Assembly: GCF_000759975.1 (NCBI RefSeq)
Contig: NZ_JNAM01000005.1
Location: 1 to 64,000 of the forward strand
Length of the DNA stretch: 64,000 bases
From: Prochlorococcus marinus str. MIT 9302
GTDB lineage: Bacteria > Cyanobacteriota > Cyanobacteriia > PCC-6307 > Cyanobiaceae
Reading direction: 5' to 3'
Positions within the stretch are counted from its first letter, which is position 1. Every line of letters begins with the position of its first letter. Positions 54,302 through 62,980 of this stretch are shown in pieces. Position numbers and translations under genes: made by a program. Under the pieces are notes generated by a model. The model ran no database searches. It saw only the letters and a list, made by a program, of their open reading frames with translations, and was not told where the DNA came from.

Positions 54302-54604
54302 TTAATTGATAATTTTATAGATTTCTTTCTTACATACATTTACATCGAAATATGCAGTATTTACTTGTTCTAACCCTGTTTTTTCAGTAACTTCAACTTT
54401 TGCATTGCATTCGTCTTGTTTAAGAGCCATGTAACTTGGTTTTTTATCGTTTATATCTAATTCAATTAGAGATTCAGTATCTTCTTTATATTGCTCCATT
54501 ACAAGTGTAAGGGCCTCTATCTCTACGGAAAAATTTTCATTTGCTTTGCTCACAAATGGATTAATCAGCATTGGGAATAAAATCAAGGCTATTAATTTTT
54601 TCAT
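54302..54604 (-). CDS. Small exported protein (100 aa)
   Basis: Signal peptide MKKLIALILFPMLINPFVSK, then an acidic mature part with cysteines in LKQDECNAKVEV and FDVNVCKKE that may form a disulfide. Unknown family. The region 54605-54892 downstream of its start is AT-rich with no gene seen. Confidence 0.65.
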   Translation of the reverse strand: MKKLIALILFPMLINPFVSKANENFSVEIEALTLVMEQYKEDTESLIELDINDKKPSYMALKQDECNAKVEVTEKTGLEQVNTAYFDVNVCKKEIYKIIN

Positions 54605-54892
54605 ATTTATAAATAGGGTTTATTTTTTTTATAACGTGAAATGTATGCTAAGGGAAGGGTCATTAGCTTTTTTGTTTTTCTATTTATTTGTTCTTAAATT
54701 AAGAAATTACTGATTAATTGTAAATTAATTGATGAAAATGTTTAACGCGAATTTTAAGTATAAATTTATATATTTAAATAAATAATTTAGTCACATTAGT
54801 AAACTTTTTAATTAAAAATTTGCATATTAATAATTTCTTCTTCAGTAAAATTTCCCATTTTTTTAATTGATTTTTATCGGGATATACTCCTG

Positions 54893-55253
54893 TTAGGTAT
54901 CCAAATGCAGGAAAATATAAAGTATTTTATTCGTATCGATTGCAAAATATATAAAAGATAATTTATCGACCTTGGTTTTTAAATAGAGTTTTGGATGATA
55001 ATGTCCACAATTATTCTGATTTTTATTATTTGATATATTTAAAGGTTCATTGATGTAAATGATTTTTTTTTTTTTTTTTATCAAAAAATTTTATATTTTT
55101 AAAATTACAACCAATAACATTGTTTCCAAGGAAAATTTCCTTATTAGTTTTTAGAAGTAAAGGAAGCTCTTGTACGTTTGTTTGAAAGCTTTTTCTTATT
55201 GAATATTTACTATAGATAAATCCACCAAAATTATTAACTTTTTCTTCTGTGGT
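54893..55253 (-). pseudogene. Broken gene with a 17-base homopolymer frameshift
   Basis: On the minus strand a protein-like frame without a start (EEKVNNFGGFIYSKYSIRKS, QELPLLLKTNKEIFLGNNVI) runs into an A17 tract (T at 55063-55079 on plus) and soon stops. The neighbouring frame begins there and continues as IIYINEPLNISNNKNQNNCG, KVDKLSFIYFAIDTNKILYI to 54893. Removing one A joins both into about 117 residues. Either a real pseudogene, a phase-variable tract or a sequencing error; the missing start argues for decay. Confidence 0.5.
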
Positions 55254-55285
55254 TTATTTTCAAATGGGATTAAAAATAAAATTTT

Positions 55286-55573
55286 TTAAGATTTACGAAT
55301 AAGTCTGTTTTTAAAATAATTTATCTTTACTTTTTCTTCAATTTGTCTAGAACTGGTTTTGGTACTGACTTTATTTTTATTTAGAGTAACTATTTCATCG
55401 GATACGTTTTTACCAGTTTCAAAATAACTCTTAATTTTTTTGAATTCTTCTTCATTTAATCTTTTTGTCGCCCCTTTTGCATTTATTCCAAGTTTCTTAC
55501 AGGCTAATAATATCTTATTACTTTCGACATTAAGATCTTTAGCAATAGTGAAAATTGGAGTGTTCATAGACAT
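55286..55573 (-). CDS. Stand-alone IF-2 N-terminal-domain protein
   Basis: The product is 95 residues. Residues about 5-50 (PIFTIAKDLNVESNKILLAC, KKLGINAKGATKRLNEEEF) resemble the IF2_N domain found at the start of bacterial translation factor IF-2 and in a few other proteins. The rest is basic and Lys-rich; no GTPase follows. It might bind ribosomes or RNA; this is inferred from the fold only. Confidence 0.65.
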   Translation of the reverse strand: MSMNTPIFTIAKDLNVESNKILLACKKLGINAKGATKRLNEEEFKKIKSYFETGKNVSDEIVTLNKNKVSTKTSSRQIEEKVKINYFKNRLIRKS

Positions 55574-55667
55574 TATTTTTTACTATATAATTTATTATTA
55601 ATAATATATTTATAAAATAGTAATTTACTTTATTTTAACTAAAATTAATTTCAAAACTTTTTTTATA

Positions 55668-56987
55668 TTAGGCGGCTTCATTTTCGAAATTATTTAAATC
55701 ATTAAACTTTTTTTTCATGGTTGGGTTATTTTTGGTTAATTTCTTTACCGTTAAATCTTGAGATTTGATGTCAGCGGATAAAAGGTGTTTTTTCGAGAGA
55801 ATTAAAGCATCCTTAGTTTTTTGTAAATGGTTTATTGATTTATCAATTTCTGAAATCGCATCATTAAATCTATCTTGGGCCAGTGATACATTTTTGCCAA
55901 CTGCATTCTTAAATTGCTCAAGAGTACTTTCAAAATTAGTTATGTCGTAATTCTCGCGTTTCATTAAATCAATTTGTGATTTATATTTTAAGGTTTCCAT
56001 AGATGCATTTCTTAGTAGAGAAATAATCGGCAAGAAAAATTGTGGTCTTATGACATACATCTTTGGAAATCTATGTGAAACATCTACTATGCCTGAATTA
56101 TATAATTCACTATCTGTTTCTAGAAGTGAAACGAGTACTGCGTACTCACAAGATTTTTGTCTTCTATCTTTATCTAATTCTTTTAAAAAATCTTCGTTTT
56201 TTCTTTTATTACTTCCATTTAAACTTTCGTTCTTCATTTCAAACATTATGGATACGATTTCAATTTTATTCTCATCAAATTCTCTAAAAATATAGTCACC
56301 TTTACTTCCAGAAGTTGCATCATTATCCTTTTCGAAGTATGAGTTTTTAAATGCGGTAGCACGATTAAGGTTAAATTGGGTTTCACAATGGATTTCTAAA
56401 GTTTCGCCTACCATCTTTGTCGATAATCTAGATTTCATTTCTCTTAGCTCCTGAATAGTCAGGTCCCTTTCACTAATTTTGCTTTTAAACTTTTCTTCAA
56501 TTAATTTTTCATTAATTGATTGTTCAAGTTTCATCTTTTCAATAGAAGTTGTTAACAATGAGTTTTCTTTTTCTAGATTAGTAACAGCTTCATTGACTTT
56601 GTTTTTTAAAGATAATTCTGAAATTAAAGACTGGTTTTTGATTTCAGACTTTAACTTGTTTAACTCATTATTGAGTGAATTGATTTTATTTGTTGCTTGA
56701 GATTTTAAATCATTAAGGGAATTTATTTTCTTCTCTTCAGCTATATTTAATTTAGATTCAAGAGTTTGTATCTCAGTCTCTTTAATACGGTTTTGCTCTA
56801 TTAGCTGTATTTTTAATTCTCGCTTTAAAATTTCCAAAGCTTTTTTATTATCTTCTTCAGCTAAGAGAAGTCTTTCTTTTATTTGTTTGTTAAATTCCTC
56901 GTCTTTTATTTGATGAAGTATTTCTTCAAAGCTGCTTGGATCAATTCGGAAGGTTTTGCCGCATGAGGGACATTTAATGTCTTTCAT
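55668..56987 (-). CDS. DUF2130 coiled-coil protein with zinc ribbon
   Basis: The product is 439 residues: an N-terminal single zinc knuckle (IKCPSCGKTFRID), a coiled coil at about 40-190 and a DUF2130 domain at about 190-390 (MVGETLEIHCETQFNLNRAT, KGDYIFREFDENKIEIVSIM, FEMKN). DUF2130 has a nuclease-like (restriction-fold) look with conserved E, D and ExK-type residues, but its role is not established. Common in accessory regions. Confidence 0.8.
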   Translation of the reverse strand: MKDIKCPSCGKTFRIDPSSFEEILHQIKDEEFNKQIKERLLLAEEDNKKALEILKRELKIQLIEQNRIKETEIQTLESKLNIAEEKKINSLNDLKSQATNKINSLNNELNKLKSEIKNQSLISELSLKNKVNEAVTNLEKENSLLTTSIEKMKLEQSINEKLIEEKFKSKISERDLTIQELREMKSRLSTKMVGETLEIHCETQFNLNRATAFKNSYFEKDNDATSGSKGDYIFREFDENKIEIVSIMFEMKNESLNGSNKRKNEDFLKELDKDRRQKSCEYAVLVSLLETDSELYNSGIVDVSHRFPKMYVIRPQFFLPIISLLRNASMETLKYKSQIDLMKRENYDITNFESTLEQFKNAVGKNVSLAQDRFNDAISEIDKSINHLQKTKDALILSKKHLLSADIKSQDLTVKKLTKNNPTMKKKFNDLNNFENEAA

Positions 56988-57118
56988 TTTTTAATTACAA
57001 AATTAATATTAGAAAGGATTTAATATTCAAATTATGTAAAAAAGAATATTATTCTTGACTAAGAATAAACAATGATCCAATGTTATGCATTAAAAATAAA
57101 ATAAATACTCAATGGAAG

Positions 57119-57487
57119 TTATATTAATCCAGATTCCTTAAGAATATTAATTTTATTTGCTAATTCAATATCTGCAGAAGATATTGCGCGATCTAATGTT
57201 TTCTGAGAAGAAACTGTGTAACCACTATCATCAACAAATTCATCTTCAGCCTCATTTAAGTGAATTTTATCATTTTGGAGATCGTTATAATTATCAGATT
57301 TGTATCTATTTGACTTTCCGACATTGCTATATCCAAAATTTGCAATTCCTCTGGCATCTAATGCTTCCTCAACTAATATACCAACAACTTTAGATCTACT
57401 TATTGATTCGCTTTTGGATATTTCATCAATAATTTCAAGTACTCTTTTTCTGGGTAGATATCCTATTCTTTTAACTTTGTTTTCCAT
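57119..57487 (-). CDS. Possible ribbon-helix-helix DNA-binding protein (122 aa)
   Basis: The N-terminal VKRIGYLPRKRVLEIIDEIS, KSESISRSKVVGILVEEALD resembles a ribbon-helix-helix strand-helix-helix unit; the C-terminal 75 residues are polar and acidic with SSADIELANKINILKESG. A regulator or antitoxin-like role is possible, but no toxin partner is seen. Confidence 0.55.
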   Translation of the reverse strand: MENKVKRIGYLPRKRVLEIIDEISKSESISRSKVVGILVEEALDARGIANFGYSNVGKSNRYKSDNYNDLQNDKIHLNEAEDEFVDDSGYTVSSQKTLDRAISSADIELANKINILKESGLI

Positions 57488-57711
57488 AAATCTTTCGATA
57501 TGCCGTTATTGTAACACTTCTGTCAAATTGAATTAGATTTGATTAATAGTATTAAGTGTAAAGTTAAGTAATGAAAGAAAGTATAATTTTAATGAACTTT
57601 CAAAGAAAGTTATTTCTAAAATAGTGATTAGGTTAGTTATATTCTTTTTCTAATTACTCTTTTAGAATAGGTCAAAATTTTAAAATTTTCTTACTTTAAA
57701 TTCTAAATCTT

Positions 57712-57915
57712 ATGAAAGATAAACTATATGACAATGCTGACAGCTTTGCAATGTCATTTGATGAGGAATGGAAAACTATTGATTGCGATGATTTACGATT
57801 AAAGATAGATAAAGTATTGGAACTTTTATCCAAACACCCTTTTTTAGTATCTAATCCTGAAAATGCAAGAAAAATGGCAGAATTTAGAATATTTTCATTA
57901 AAAAAATTTCAATAA
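57712..57915 (+). CDS. Small soluble protein (67 aa)
   Basis: MKDKLYDNADSFAMSFDEEW, DDLRLKIDKVLELLSKHPFL, ENARKMAEFRIFSLKKF. Helical, balanced composition; unknown function. The 224 bp before it show no gene. Confidence 0.6.
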   Translation: MKDKLYDNADSFAMSFDEEWKTIDCDDLRLKIDKVLELLSKHPFLVSNPENARKMAEFRIFSLKKFQ

Positions 57916-57967
57916 TTATTTTAGGTTTTTATTTAAATATTTTAGTTTAATCTTGAATACTTAAGAT

Positions 57968-58141
57968 TTACATATTTGGTGAATTAAAAAACCCCTGACT
58001 GTATAAAAATATTATTATGCCTATTATCGGACCTATTCCAAATACAAAAAGTACTAATTTTGCAGAATTCTTTGTTTGACCTAATGTTTGATTTTTTATG
58101 TTTGATTTAGTTTGAACAGTTGTTGTTTTTTTCTTTTTCAT
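57968..58141 (-). CDS. Small tail-anchored-type membrane protein (57 aa)
   Basis: Basic N-terminus (MKKKKTTTVQTKSNIKNQTL), then one helix (LVLFVFGIGPIIGIIIFLYS). ATG at 58141 is preferred over an in-frame TTG 24 bp upstream. Confidence 0.55.
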   Translation of the reverse strand: MKKKKTTTVQTKSNIKNQTLGQTKNSAKLVLFVFGIGPIIGIIIFLYSQGFFNSPNM

Positions 58142-58278
58142 TAATTTTATGATATTACAATGCAACTTTAAAAGATATTGATACGTTATGGAGTTTCAAA
58201 AAAAAAAATAATTTAGCTAACTTTATTTATGAATCAAAAAAAGACAATACTGTATAATGTAATGAATAAAAAGGAAAT

Positions 58279-58476
58279 ATGAGTGCAACTAAGAGAGAAG
58301 AAGTATGTTCTCACCTTAGATACATAAGGTTAGAACTTAGAGAAATGCATCAAATGCTTATCAAAGAAGATTTATTGCCAGATCTTAATGAAGCAAAGGA
58401 AGTGCATGCACAGCTCGATGCTCTGTTGGATTTATTATCAGAAAAAAGAGTAAATAAGATAAAAAGCCAATTTTGA
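58279..58476 (+). CDS. Small helical protein (65 aa)
   Basis: MSATKREEVCSHLRYIRLEL, REMHQMLIKEDLLPDLNEAK, HAQLDALLDLLSEKRV. Two or three helices as in a small helical hairpin. It converges on a similarly sized helical gene at 58498. Confidence 0.6.
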   Translation: MSATKREEVCSHLRYIRLELREMHQMLIKEDLLPDLNEAKEVHAQLDALLDLLSEKRVNKIKSQF

Positions 58477-58497
58477 AAATTTATTTTAATTGAAAAA

Positions 58498-58692
58498 TTA
58501 TAAATAATTAGTAGCGGATTCTATTTTTTTGCGATTATCATGCATCTGTTCTAATTTATTGTAAATTTCTTTAATTTGTATTTGTATTAGATCGGTTGAA
58601 TTTATATTGCTCAAAGCATCCATTGCTGATAAAAGACTTTCCTTAGCCTCTATCAAATGTCTACATTCTTTACTACCTGCTTCGTATGACAT
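58498..58692 (-). CDS. Small helical protein (64 aa)
   Basis: MSYEAGSKECRHLIEAKESL, LSAMDALSNINSTDLIQIQI, KEIYNKLEQMHDNRKKIES. Helical, single Cys; unknown. It is similar in layout to its convergent neighbour, though not an obvious paralogue. Confidence 0.6.
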   Translation of the reverse strand: MSYEAGSKECRHLIEAKESLLSAMDALSNINSTDLIQIQIKEIYNKLEQMHDNRKKIESATNYL

Positions 58693-58828
58693 AAGAGTTT
58701 AAAAAATCAATTATGACAAATATATAAAAAATTGTTCCGTATTGCTTGATACTCTTATCAAATGAAAGCTTTTTATTGTTATTTTCAATACAGATTTGGT
58801 AATTATTTTTATTAAAATTAAAAAAAAA

Positions 58829-59017
58829 ATGATAATGCAAGAAAATTCCAAAGACTATGAATTTTGTATTAAAGTCGCTTTAGAAAATGCACAAAAAAGA
58901 ATTAATCTACTAGACAACTCTGATAAAAAGTGCGTTTTAGAAGAATATAAGGAATGGATTAATGATGGTTTAAATAGGCATACAGTTTTACTACTTAGAG
59001 AAGACCCTATTATCTAA
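58829..59017 (+). CDS. Small soluble protein (62 aa)
   Basis: MIMQENSKDYEFCIKVALEN, AQKRINLLDNSDKKCVLEEY, KEWINDGLNRHTVLLL. ATG at 58829 (or 58835) is preferred to a TTG 33 bp upstream, which would add a meaningless Ile/Lys tract. Confidence 0.55.
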   Translation: MIMQENSKDYEFCIKVALENAQKRINLLDNSDKKCVLEEYKEWINDGLNRHTVLLLREDPII

Positions 59018-59037
59018 AATGATGTAAGACTTATTTT

Positions 59038-59175
59038 TTAATTATTTGTATTCGAGGTAACCTTAAATAAAAAATAAAGGCTTACTATAAAAGTGATTAT
59101 TAGTATAATAGTTAATGAAGAAAAATCATACATAACTATATCTAAAAAAATTATTTTAACTATAGCAGTTTTCAT
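59038..59175 (-). CDS. Small membrane protein (45 aa)
   Basis: MKTAIVKIIFLDIVMYDFSS followed by LTIILIITFIVSLYFLFKV: one C-terminal helix. It follows the next upstream gene by 16 bp on the same strand. Confidence 0.45.
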   Translation of the reverse strand: MKTAIVKIIFLDIVMYDFSSLTIILIITFIVSLYFLFKVTSNTNN

Positions 59176-59191
59176 TAATTTTTCCTTGAAT

Positions 59192-59320
59192 TCAGATCTC
59201 TTTAAAAAGCGAAGAAATGTATTTATTCAAATTTTCTTTTTCTAAAAAAATCTTTTTAGCCTTATAGTTTTTTAATTTCTTAAAAATTAAATTAACAAAG
59301 TATTCTGATTTTGGAGACAT
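59192..59320 (-). CDS. Small basic protein (42 aa)
   Basis: MSPKSEYFVNLIFKKLKNYK, AKKIFLEKENLNKYISSLFK. Lys-rich, soluble; 6 bp after the lipoprotein gene. Unknown. Confidence 0.45.
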   Translation of the reverse strand: MSPKSEYFVNLIFKKLKNYKAKKIFLEKENLNKYISSLFKEI

Positions 59321-59326
59321 ATAAAG

Positions 59327-59677
59327 TTATTTTTCTAATAAATATATTTTCTCTTTACCAATTTTATCAGGCTTTGTTATTTTGCACCCCTTATCTTTTT
59401 CCATATCACAATCTTTTGTTGCAGGAACAGATTTCCAGGTACAAATTTTTTCTTGGGAATCCTCTTTTAAGATAAGCCAACCATCATCTAAGTATTCTGA
59501 GATACCATCCTTGCCGCAGGAAAACTTTATTTCCATTCTTTTCTTTTCTGAATTACTGTTCTCATTAATATTGTCTTCAAAATTATTTATAGGAGATTCT
59601 TTATTGATAGCTGAACTACAAGAACTTAAGAAAATTGTAATTAAAAATATTTGTGAAAATTGTTTTATTGTTTTCAT
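59327..59677 (-). CDS. Small lipoprotein (116 aa)
   Basis: Signal sequence with a lipobox (QIFLITIFLSSCSSA): cleavage before Cys would leave a lipid-anchored mature protein. The mature part has a short domain with cysteines (FSCGKDGISEYLDDGWLILK, EKICTWKSVPATKDCDMEK). Unknown family. Confidence 0.7.
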   Translation of the reverse strand: MKTIKQFSQIFLITIFLSSCSSAINKESPINNFEDNINENSNSEKKRMEIKFSCGKDGISEYLDDGWLILKEDSQEKICTWKSVPATKDCDMEKDKGCKITKPDKIGKEKIYLLEK

Positions 59678-59718
59678 TTTTTTATCTTTTGATAATTCTT
59701 AGTTATTCAAATTATAGT

Positions 59719-59895
59719 TTATTTAGATTCTATTAATTTTAATAGTTGATCCATTTTATTCATCAAATTTTTTACTTCATCTGGCTGCGGTAATGTTAAT
59801 TCTTCGGTCACTTCTAAATGCATTTTCTTTAAGTTTTGCCTTAAATCTTTTAAATGCATTTTTACGTTTTCTTTTTTTTGTTTTATATCAGTCAT
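59719..59895 (-). CDS. Small helical protein (58 aa)
   Basis: MTDIKQKKENVKMHLKDLRQ, NLKKMHLEVTEELTLPQPDE, VKNLMNKMDQLLKLIE. An amphipathic helical hairpin interrupted by a Pro-containing turn. Unknown. Confidence 0.55.
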   Translation of the reverse strand: MTDIKQKKENVKMHLKDLRQNLKKMHLEVTEELTLPQPDEVKNLMNKMDQLLKLIESK

Positions 59896-59976
59896 GGTTT
59901 AGAAAATTTAAAATTAATTAAACTTAAAGTTATTATTATAATATTTGGGGGGTTATTAATAGAGAACAATAAAAAT

Positions 59977-60414
59977 TTAGTTTTTTAGATTTTCTATTTC
60001 ATAGATTTCTTCACCACCATAACAAAAATTTATAGATAACATTTTTATTTCCCTCGTATTAATACCTATTATATTTTTATTTTTAATAATATAATTTTTG
60101 GCAATAGCTTCACAATCTAATTTGTTTTTTGCATGTTTAACAACTGGATAAAAATATGACAAAGTAGCAAATACAAACAAAACTGTTATTAATGCTTTTT
60201 TATCACTTTTTATCAATTCTTTAATTTTTTTATTGGTTTTTAAAATTTTTATTAGTAACTTATCTGGCAAGCCTATTTGAATAAATAACAACTCTACCCA
60301 CCATGGAAGATCTTTATCTTTCTTTTTCTTTGAGTTTTCGGAAGTATTCATTTTCATATCTTCATGATTTTGGTTTCTAGCCTCTTTGGGATTACTTCTT
60401 TCTTTACTATTCAT
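59977..60414 (-). CDS. Small membrane protein of a local paralogue family (145 aa)
   Basis: A long polar N-terminus, a segment DLPWWVELLFIQIGLPDKLL, one helix (ALITVLFVFATLSYFYPVV) and a tail KHAKNKLDC...LSINFCYGGEEIYE. The end of the helix and PVVK.AK....C match the protein at 38001 (FPVVKEAKYKNQC). Function unknown. Confidence 0.65.
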   Translation of the reverse strand: MNSKERSNPKEARNQNHEDMKMNTSENSKKKKDKDLPWWVELLFIQIGLPDKLLIKILKTNKKIKELIKSDKKALITVLFVFATLSYFYPVVKHAKNKLDCEAIAKNYIIKNKNIIGINTREIKMLSINFCYGGEEIYEIENLKN

Positions 60415-60544
60415 ATCATCGAATAATTTATTTGGAATGTAGAGGTTTTATTTTGATTTGGAAACTATATTTTTATTTTATAAGTTTTAATTTAATTTAT
60501 CTATGAATTTTAGTATTGTTAATTTGTATTTAAAAAGATTTTAG

Positions 60545-60813
60545 ATGGCAAAAAAAAGAAGGAAATTAAATAAAGATTTCGAGAGGATAATATATTCATC
60601 AAAAAAAATGTCGAATTAGTTTTAGCCAAAATCTATGATATCGATGATGAAGATATTCAAAAAGAATATATGGGTGCGTTTAACGGAGTTGTTTACTTAT
60701 ATGATGAATTAAAAGAAGATTATGAACAACAAGGATTTAATGATAATTCAGAAGTACTTCTCACAAACTATAAAAATGCTTTTAATCTTTTCGAATCAGA
60801 GTTTGAAATTTAA
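60545..60813 (+). pseudogene. Frameshifted small gene (about 89 residues if repaired)
   Basis: ATG at 60545 encodes MAKKRRKLNKDFERIIYSSK and stops in an A8 run (60601-60608) at SKKMSN. One frame over, NVELVLAKIYDIDDEDIQKE, YMGAFNGVVYLYDELKEDYE, LLTNYKNAFNLFESEFEI continues to 60813. One extra A in the run would join the parts. The second half is clearly protein-like, so this is a recent frameshift, a slippage site or a sequencing error. Confidence 0.6.
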
Positions 60814-60820
60814 ATTCTAA

Positions 60821-61024
60821 TTACCTTTTATAAGGTATTACAGGTATTTCAATTTGATTTCCTTTTTGTAGATTATATTTTTTCTCTAGCAAATTATTTT
60901 TACAAGTTGATGGTCTTTTCTCCTTTTTGCAAATTTTTGTTATTTGGTAATTAGTAAGTGAGTATGATTTATCATCAAATGTGAATAAAGCAAATAAAGC
61001 AAATAAAGATAATGCTAATTTCAT
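60821..61024 (-). CDS. Small exported protein (67 aa)
   Basis: Signal peptide MKLALSLFALFALFTFDDKS, then a basic mature part with two cysteines (KICKKEKRPSTCKNNLLEKK). Probably periplasmic with one disulfide. Unknown. Confidence 0.6.
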   Translation of the reverse strand: MKLALSLFALFALFTFDDKSYSLTNYQITKICKKEKRPSTCKNNLLEKKYNLQKGNQIEIPVIPYKR

Positions 61025-61063
61025 CGTTTTTCTGCTTGTTTAATTCTAAACCCTTTTATAAAA

Positions 61064-61342
61064 TTACCCAATATTATAAGTATCTATTACTTTTTTTAAT
61101 TCATCTTTACTTAAGTTTGTAGAAATAAAAACTTCTTGGGCTGTTTTACCCTTTCTTGCTATTGCTTTATACCCATTTATAGTTTTGACGGACAATCTTA
61201 TTGTCAATTTAGAAGATCTTCCTCTTACTCTCGATATCACAGCAGGAGTAATTGTTTTGATATTTATATTAAGGGCTAACTTTTGCAGTATCGGAATTAG
61301 ACCTTCGATATTTGTACTATGATTTAATACTAACCTTGCCAA
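61064..61342 (-). CDS. DUF2103 family protein
   Basis: The product is 92 residues: MARLVLNHSTNIEGLIPILQ, IKTITPAVISRVRGRSSKLT, YKAIARKGKTAQEVFISTNL. These match the cyanobacterial DUF2103 pattern; longer relatives are annotated as metal-binding, but no metal motif is visible here. Function unknown. Confidence 0.75.
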   Translation of the reverse strand: MARLVLNHSTNIEGLIPILQKLALNINIKTITPAVISRVRGRSSKLTIRLSVKTINGYKAIARKGKTAQEVFISTNLSKDELKKVIDTYNIG

Positions 61343-61457
61343 TTTAAATTTTTCTTTATTCTATTTAAGATATTTTGTTTCTGAGAAATTAACTTTATCT
61401 TAGAAATGATTAAAAAATTTGAAGTTCTGTTATATTTATAATAGTAATTTAAATTAA

Positions 61458-61559
61458 ATGATCTTTCAAATAGGGTGGGCTGCCTTAGCTGCAATTTTTA
61501 CTTTTTCCATCGCAATGGTCGTTTGGGGTAGAAATGGTGATGGATCCATTGACATATGA
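61458..61559 (+). CDS. petN: Cytochrome b6-f complex subunit PetN
   Basis: The product is 33 residues: [20 protein letters not shown] followed by [13 protein letters not shown]. The core WAAL..xFTFS..xVVWGR matches PetN of plants and cyanobacteria, one of the single-helix subunits that stabilise the b6-f dimer in thylakoids. The stop overlaps the next start (ATGA). Confidence 0.88.
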
Positions 61560-61696
61560 TTTCATTTTTAACTTATGAAGTCTATTTAAATAAATTCATT
61601 ATCTTAACATCGTTTGTTTTACTTATATTCATAACATTAGCTGTAATTTACATATCTTATGTATCTTGGAAAGATAAAAAAAGATTGAAAAAATAG
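61556..61696 (+). CDS. Small membrane protein coupled to petN (46 aa)
   Basis: [40 protein letters not shown]: one long helix and a basic end. The ATGA overlap with petN suggests coupled translation and perhaps a thylakoid location. Confidence 0.5.
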
Positions 61697-61700
61697 TAAA

Positions 61701-62312
61701 CTATTTTTTCTGGTCTTTTTTCTTATCCTTTATTCTTAATTCTTCAATTAATTCTTTTGCTTGTTCCATTTTTGATAGGCTGCTTTTGTAAATTCCAATA
61801 TCTTTTTCTGCTTTATTAGTAGATAAGCTTAACTCTTCAAAAATATCAGAGATCATCTTATTCATCCCAATTTCATTGTTCTCTTCGAAATCTTGGGAAT
61901 TTGAAATTACTATATATATTCCTAAGTTCAGTATCCTTGAAGGATAAAGTTTGGAATTGCTTTTTTCTTTTAATAATTTCAATATATCTTTTGATGACTT
62001 ATCACTAAATTCTTTTTGAGATTTTTGGGAGATTTCTTTTATTGCTTTCGCTTCAAAATTTGTAGAATTGCATAAAGATTCAAAAAGTATATCCAAATGT
62101 TTATCGGGTTTGTAGCCTTTCGTTAATTCTCTGAATGTTTCCGTGAGACCAATACAAAAGAGATAATCTTGTTTAAATTCATTTTTATGATTTAAAAGAT
62201 TGAGTTCGACAAGCATTTCATCAACTATTTTTTTATATAAGCCAGGAATAACGTAAGGGAATTGTTCATGAAATAACTTTTTGCTATCTGAAACAGTCAA
62301 TTTTTCTTTCAA
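61701..62312 (-). CDS. thf1: Thylakoid formation protein Thf1/Psb29
   Basis: This protein of about 203 residues has the family features LTVSDSKKLFHEQFPYVIPG, LYKKIVDEMLVELNLL and LFCIGLTETFRELTKGYKPD, then a C-terminal coiled coil. Thf1 affects thylakoid biogenesis, photosystem II assembly and FtsH stability, which fits with clpP and ftsH nearby. TTG at 62312 (KEKLTVSDSKK) is chosen because relatives begin close to TVSD; a TTG at 62357 would extend through the palindrome AACCTTATTAAGGTT. Confidence 0.85.
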   Translation of the reverse strand: MKEKLTVSDSKKLFHEQFPYVIPGLYKKIVDEMLVELNLLNHKNEFKQDYLFCIGLTETFRELTKGYKPDKHLDILFESLCNSTNFEAKAIKEISQKSQKEFSDKSSKDILKLLKEKSNSKLYPSRILNLGIYIVISNSQDFEENNEIGMNKMISDIFEELSLSTNKAEKDIGIYKSSLSKMEQAKELIEELRIKDKKKDQKK

Positions 62313-62392
62313 TTTTTTATATGTAAACCTTAATAAGGTTAGCGTATGTTGAATCAATATCGTTAGTATCTAATAAACAGATAAATATTATT

Positions 62393-62980
62393 ATGATCCC
62401 ATTGGTTTTAGAGGAATCTGGCGGTAGCGAAAGAGTCTTTGATATTTATTCAAGGTTATTAAGAGAGAGAATAATCTTTTTGGGAGAACAAGTTACTAGT
62501 GAAACTGCTAACAGAATTGTTGCTCAATTACTATTCCTTGAAGCAGAGGACCCCGAAAAAGATATCTATATGTACATAAATTCACCAGGCGGATCCGTGT
62601 ACGATGGTCTAGGTATCTTTGACACAATGCAACATGTTAAACCCGATATTCATACAGTTTGCGTTGGTTTGGCGGCTAGTATGGGTGCTTTTTTGTTGGC
62701 TGCAGGGACTAAAGGTAAAAGAAGCAGCCTTAGGCATTCCAGAATAATGATTCATCAACCACTTGGAGGAGCCAGAGGTCAAGCCAGCGACATCAGAATT
62801 CAGGCAGATGAAATTTTGTTCTTAAAGGAACGTCTTAATACTGAATTATCAGAAAGAACAGGTAAGGATTATGAAACTATTAAAGAGGATACTGATAGAG
62901 ATTTTTATATGTCTCCGAATGAGGCGGTTGAGTATGGATTAATAGATCTAGTACTAGATAAGAAACCTATTAAAATTTAA
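62393..62980 (+). CDS. clpP: ATP-dependent Clp protease proteolytic subunit
   Basis: The product is 195 residues with the Ser-His-Asp triad: Ser in [11 protein letters not shown], His in [10 protein letters not shown] and the Asp-containing [29 protein letters not shown] lies at the substrate cleft. It is one of several ClpP paralogues in cyanobacteria. It ends with a 4-bp overlap with the convergent ftsH. Confidence 0.95.
   Translation: MIPLVLEESGGSERVFDIYSRLLRERIIFLGEQVTSETANRIVAQLLFLEAEDPEKDIYMYINSPGGSVYDGLGIFDTMQHVKPDIHTVCVGLAASMGAFLLAAGTKGKRSSLRHSRIMIHQPLGGARGQASDIRIQADEILFLKERLNTELSERTGKDYETIKEDTDRDFYMSPNEAVEYGLIDLVLDKKPIKI

Noticed and set aside
54893-55084. Independent 63-residue gene starting MIKKKKKIIYINEP
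   Set aside because: The start falls in the homopolymer; the upstream frame continues the same protein if one base is removed, so it is better treated as part of a broken gene.
56050-56295. Plus-strand frames inside the DUF2130 gene
   Set aside because: Antisense shadows of a coiled-coil coding region; both are Ser/Leu/Phe-rich and lack start signals.
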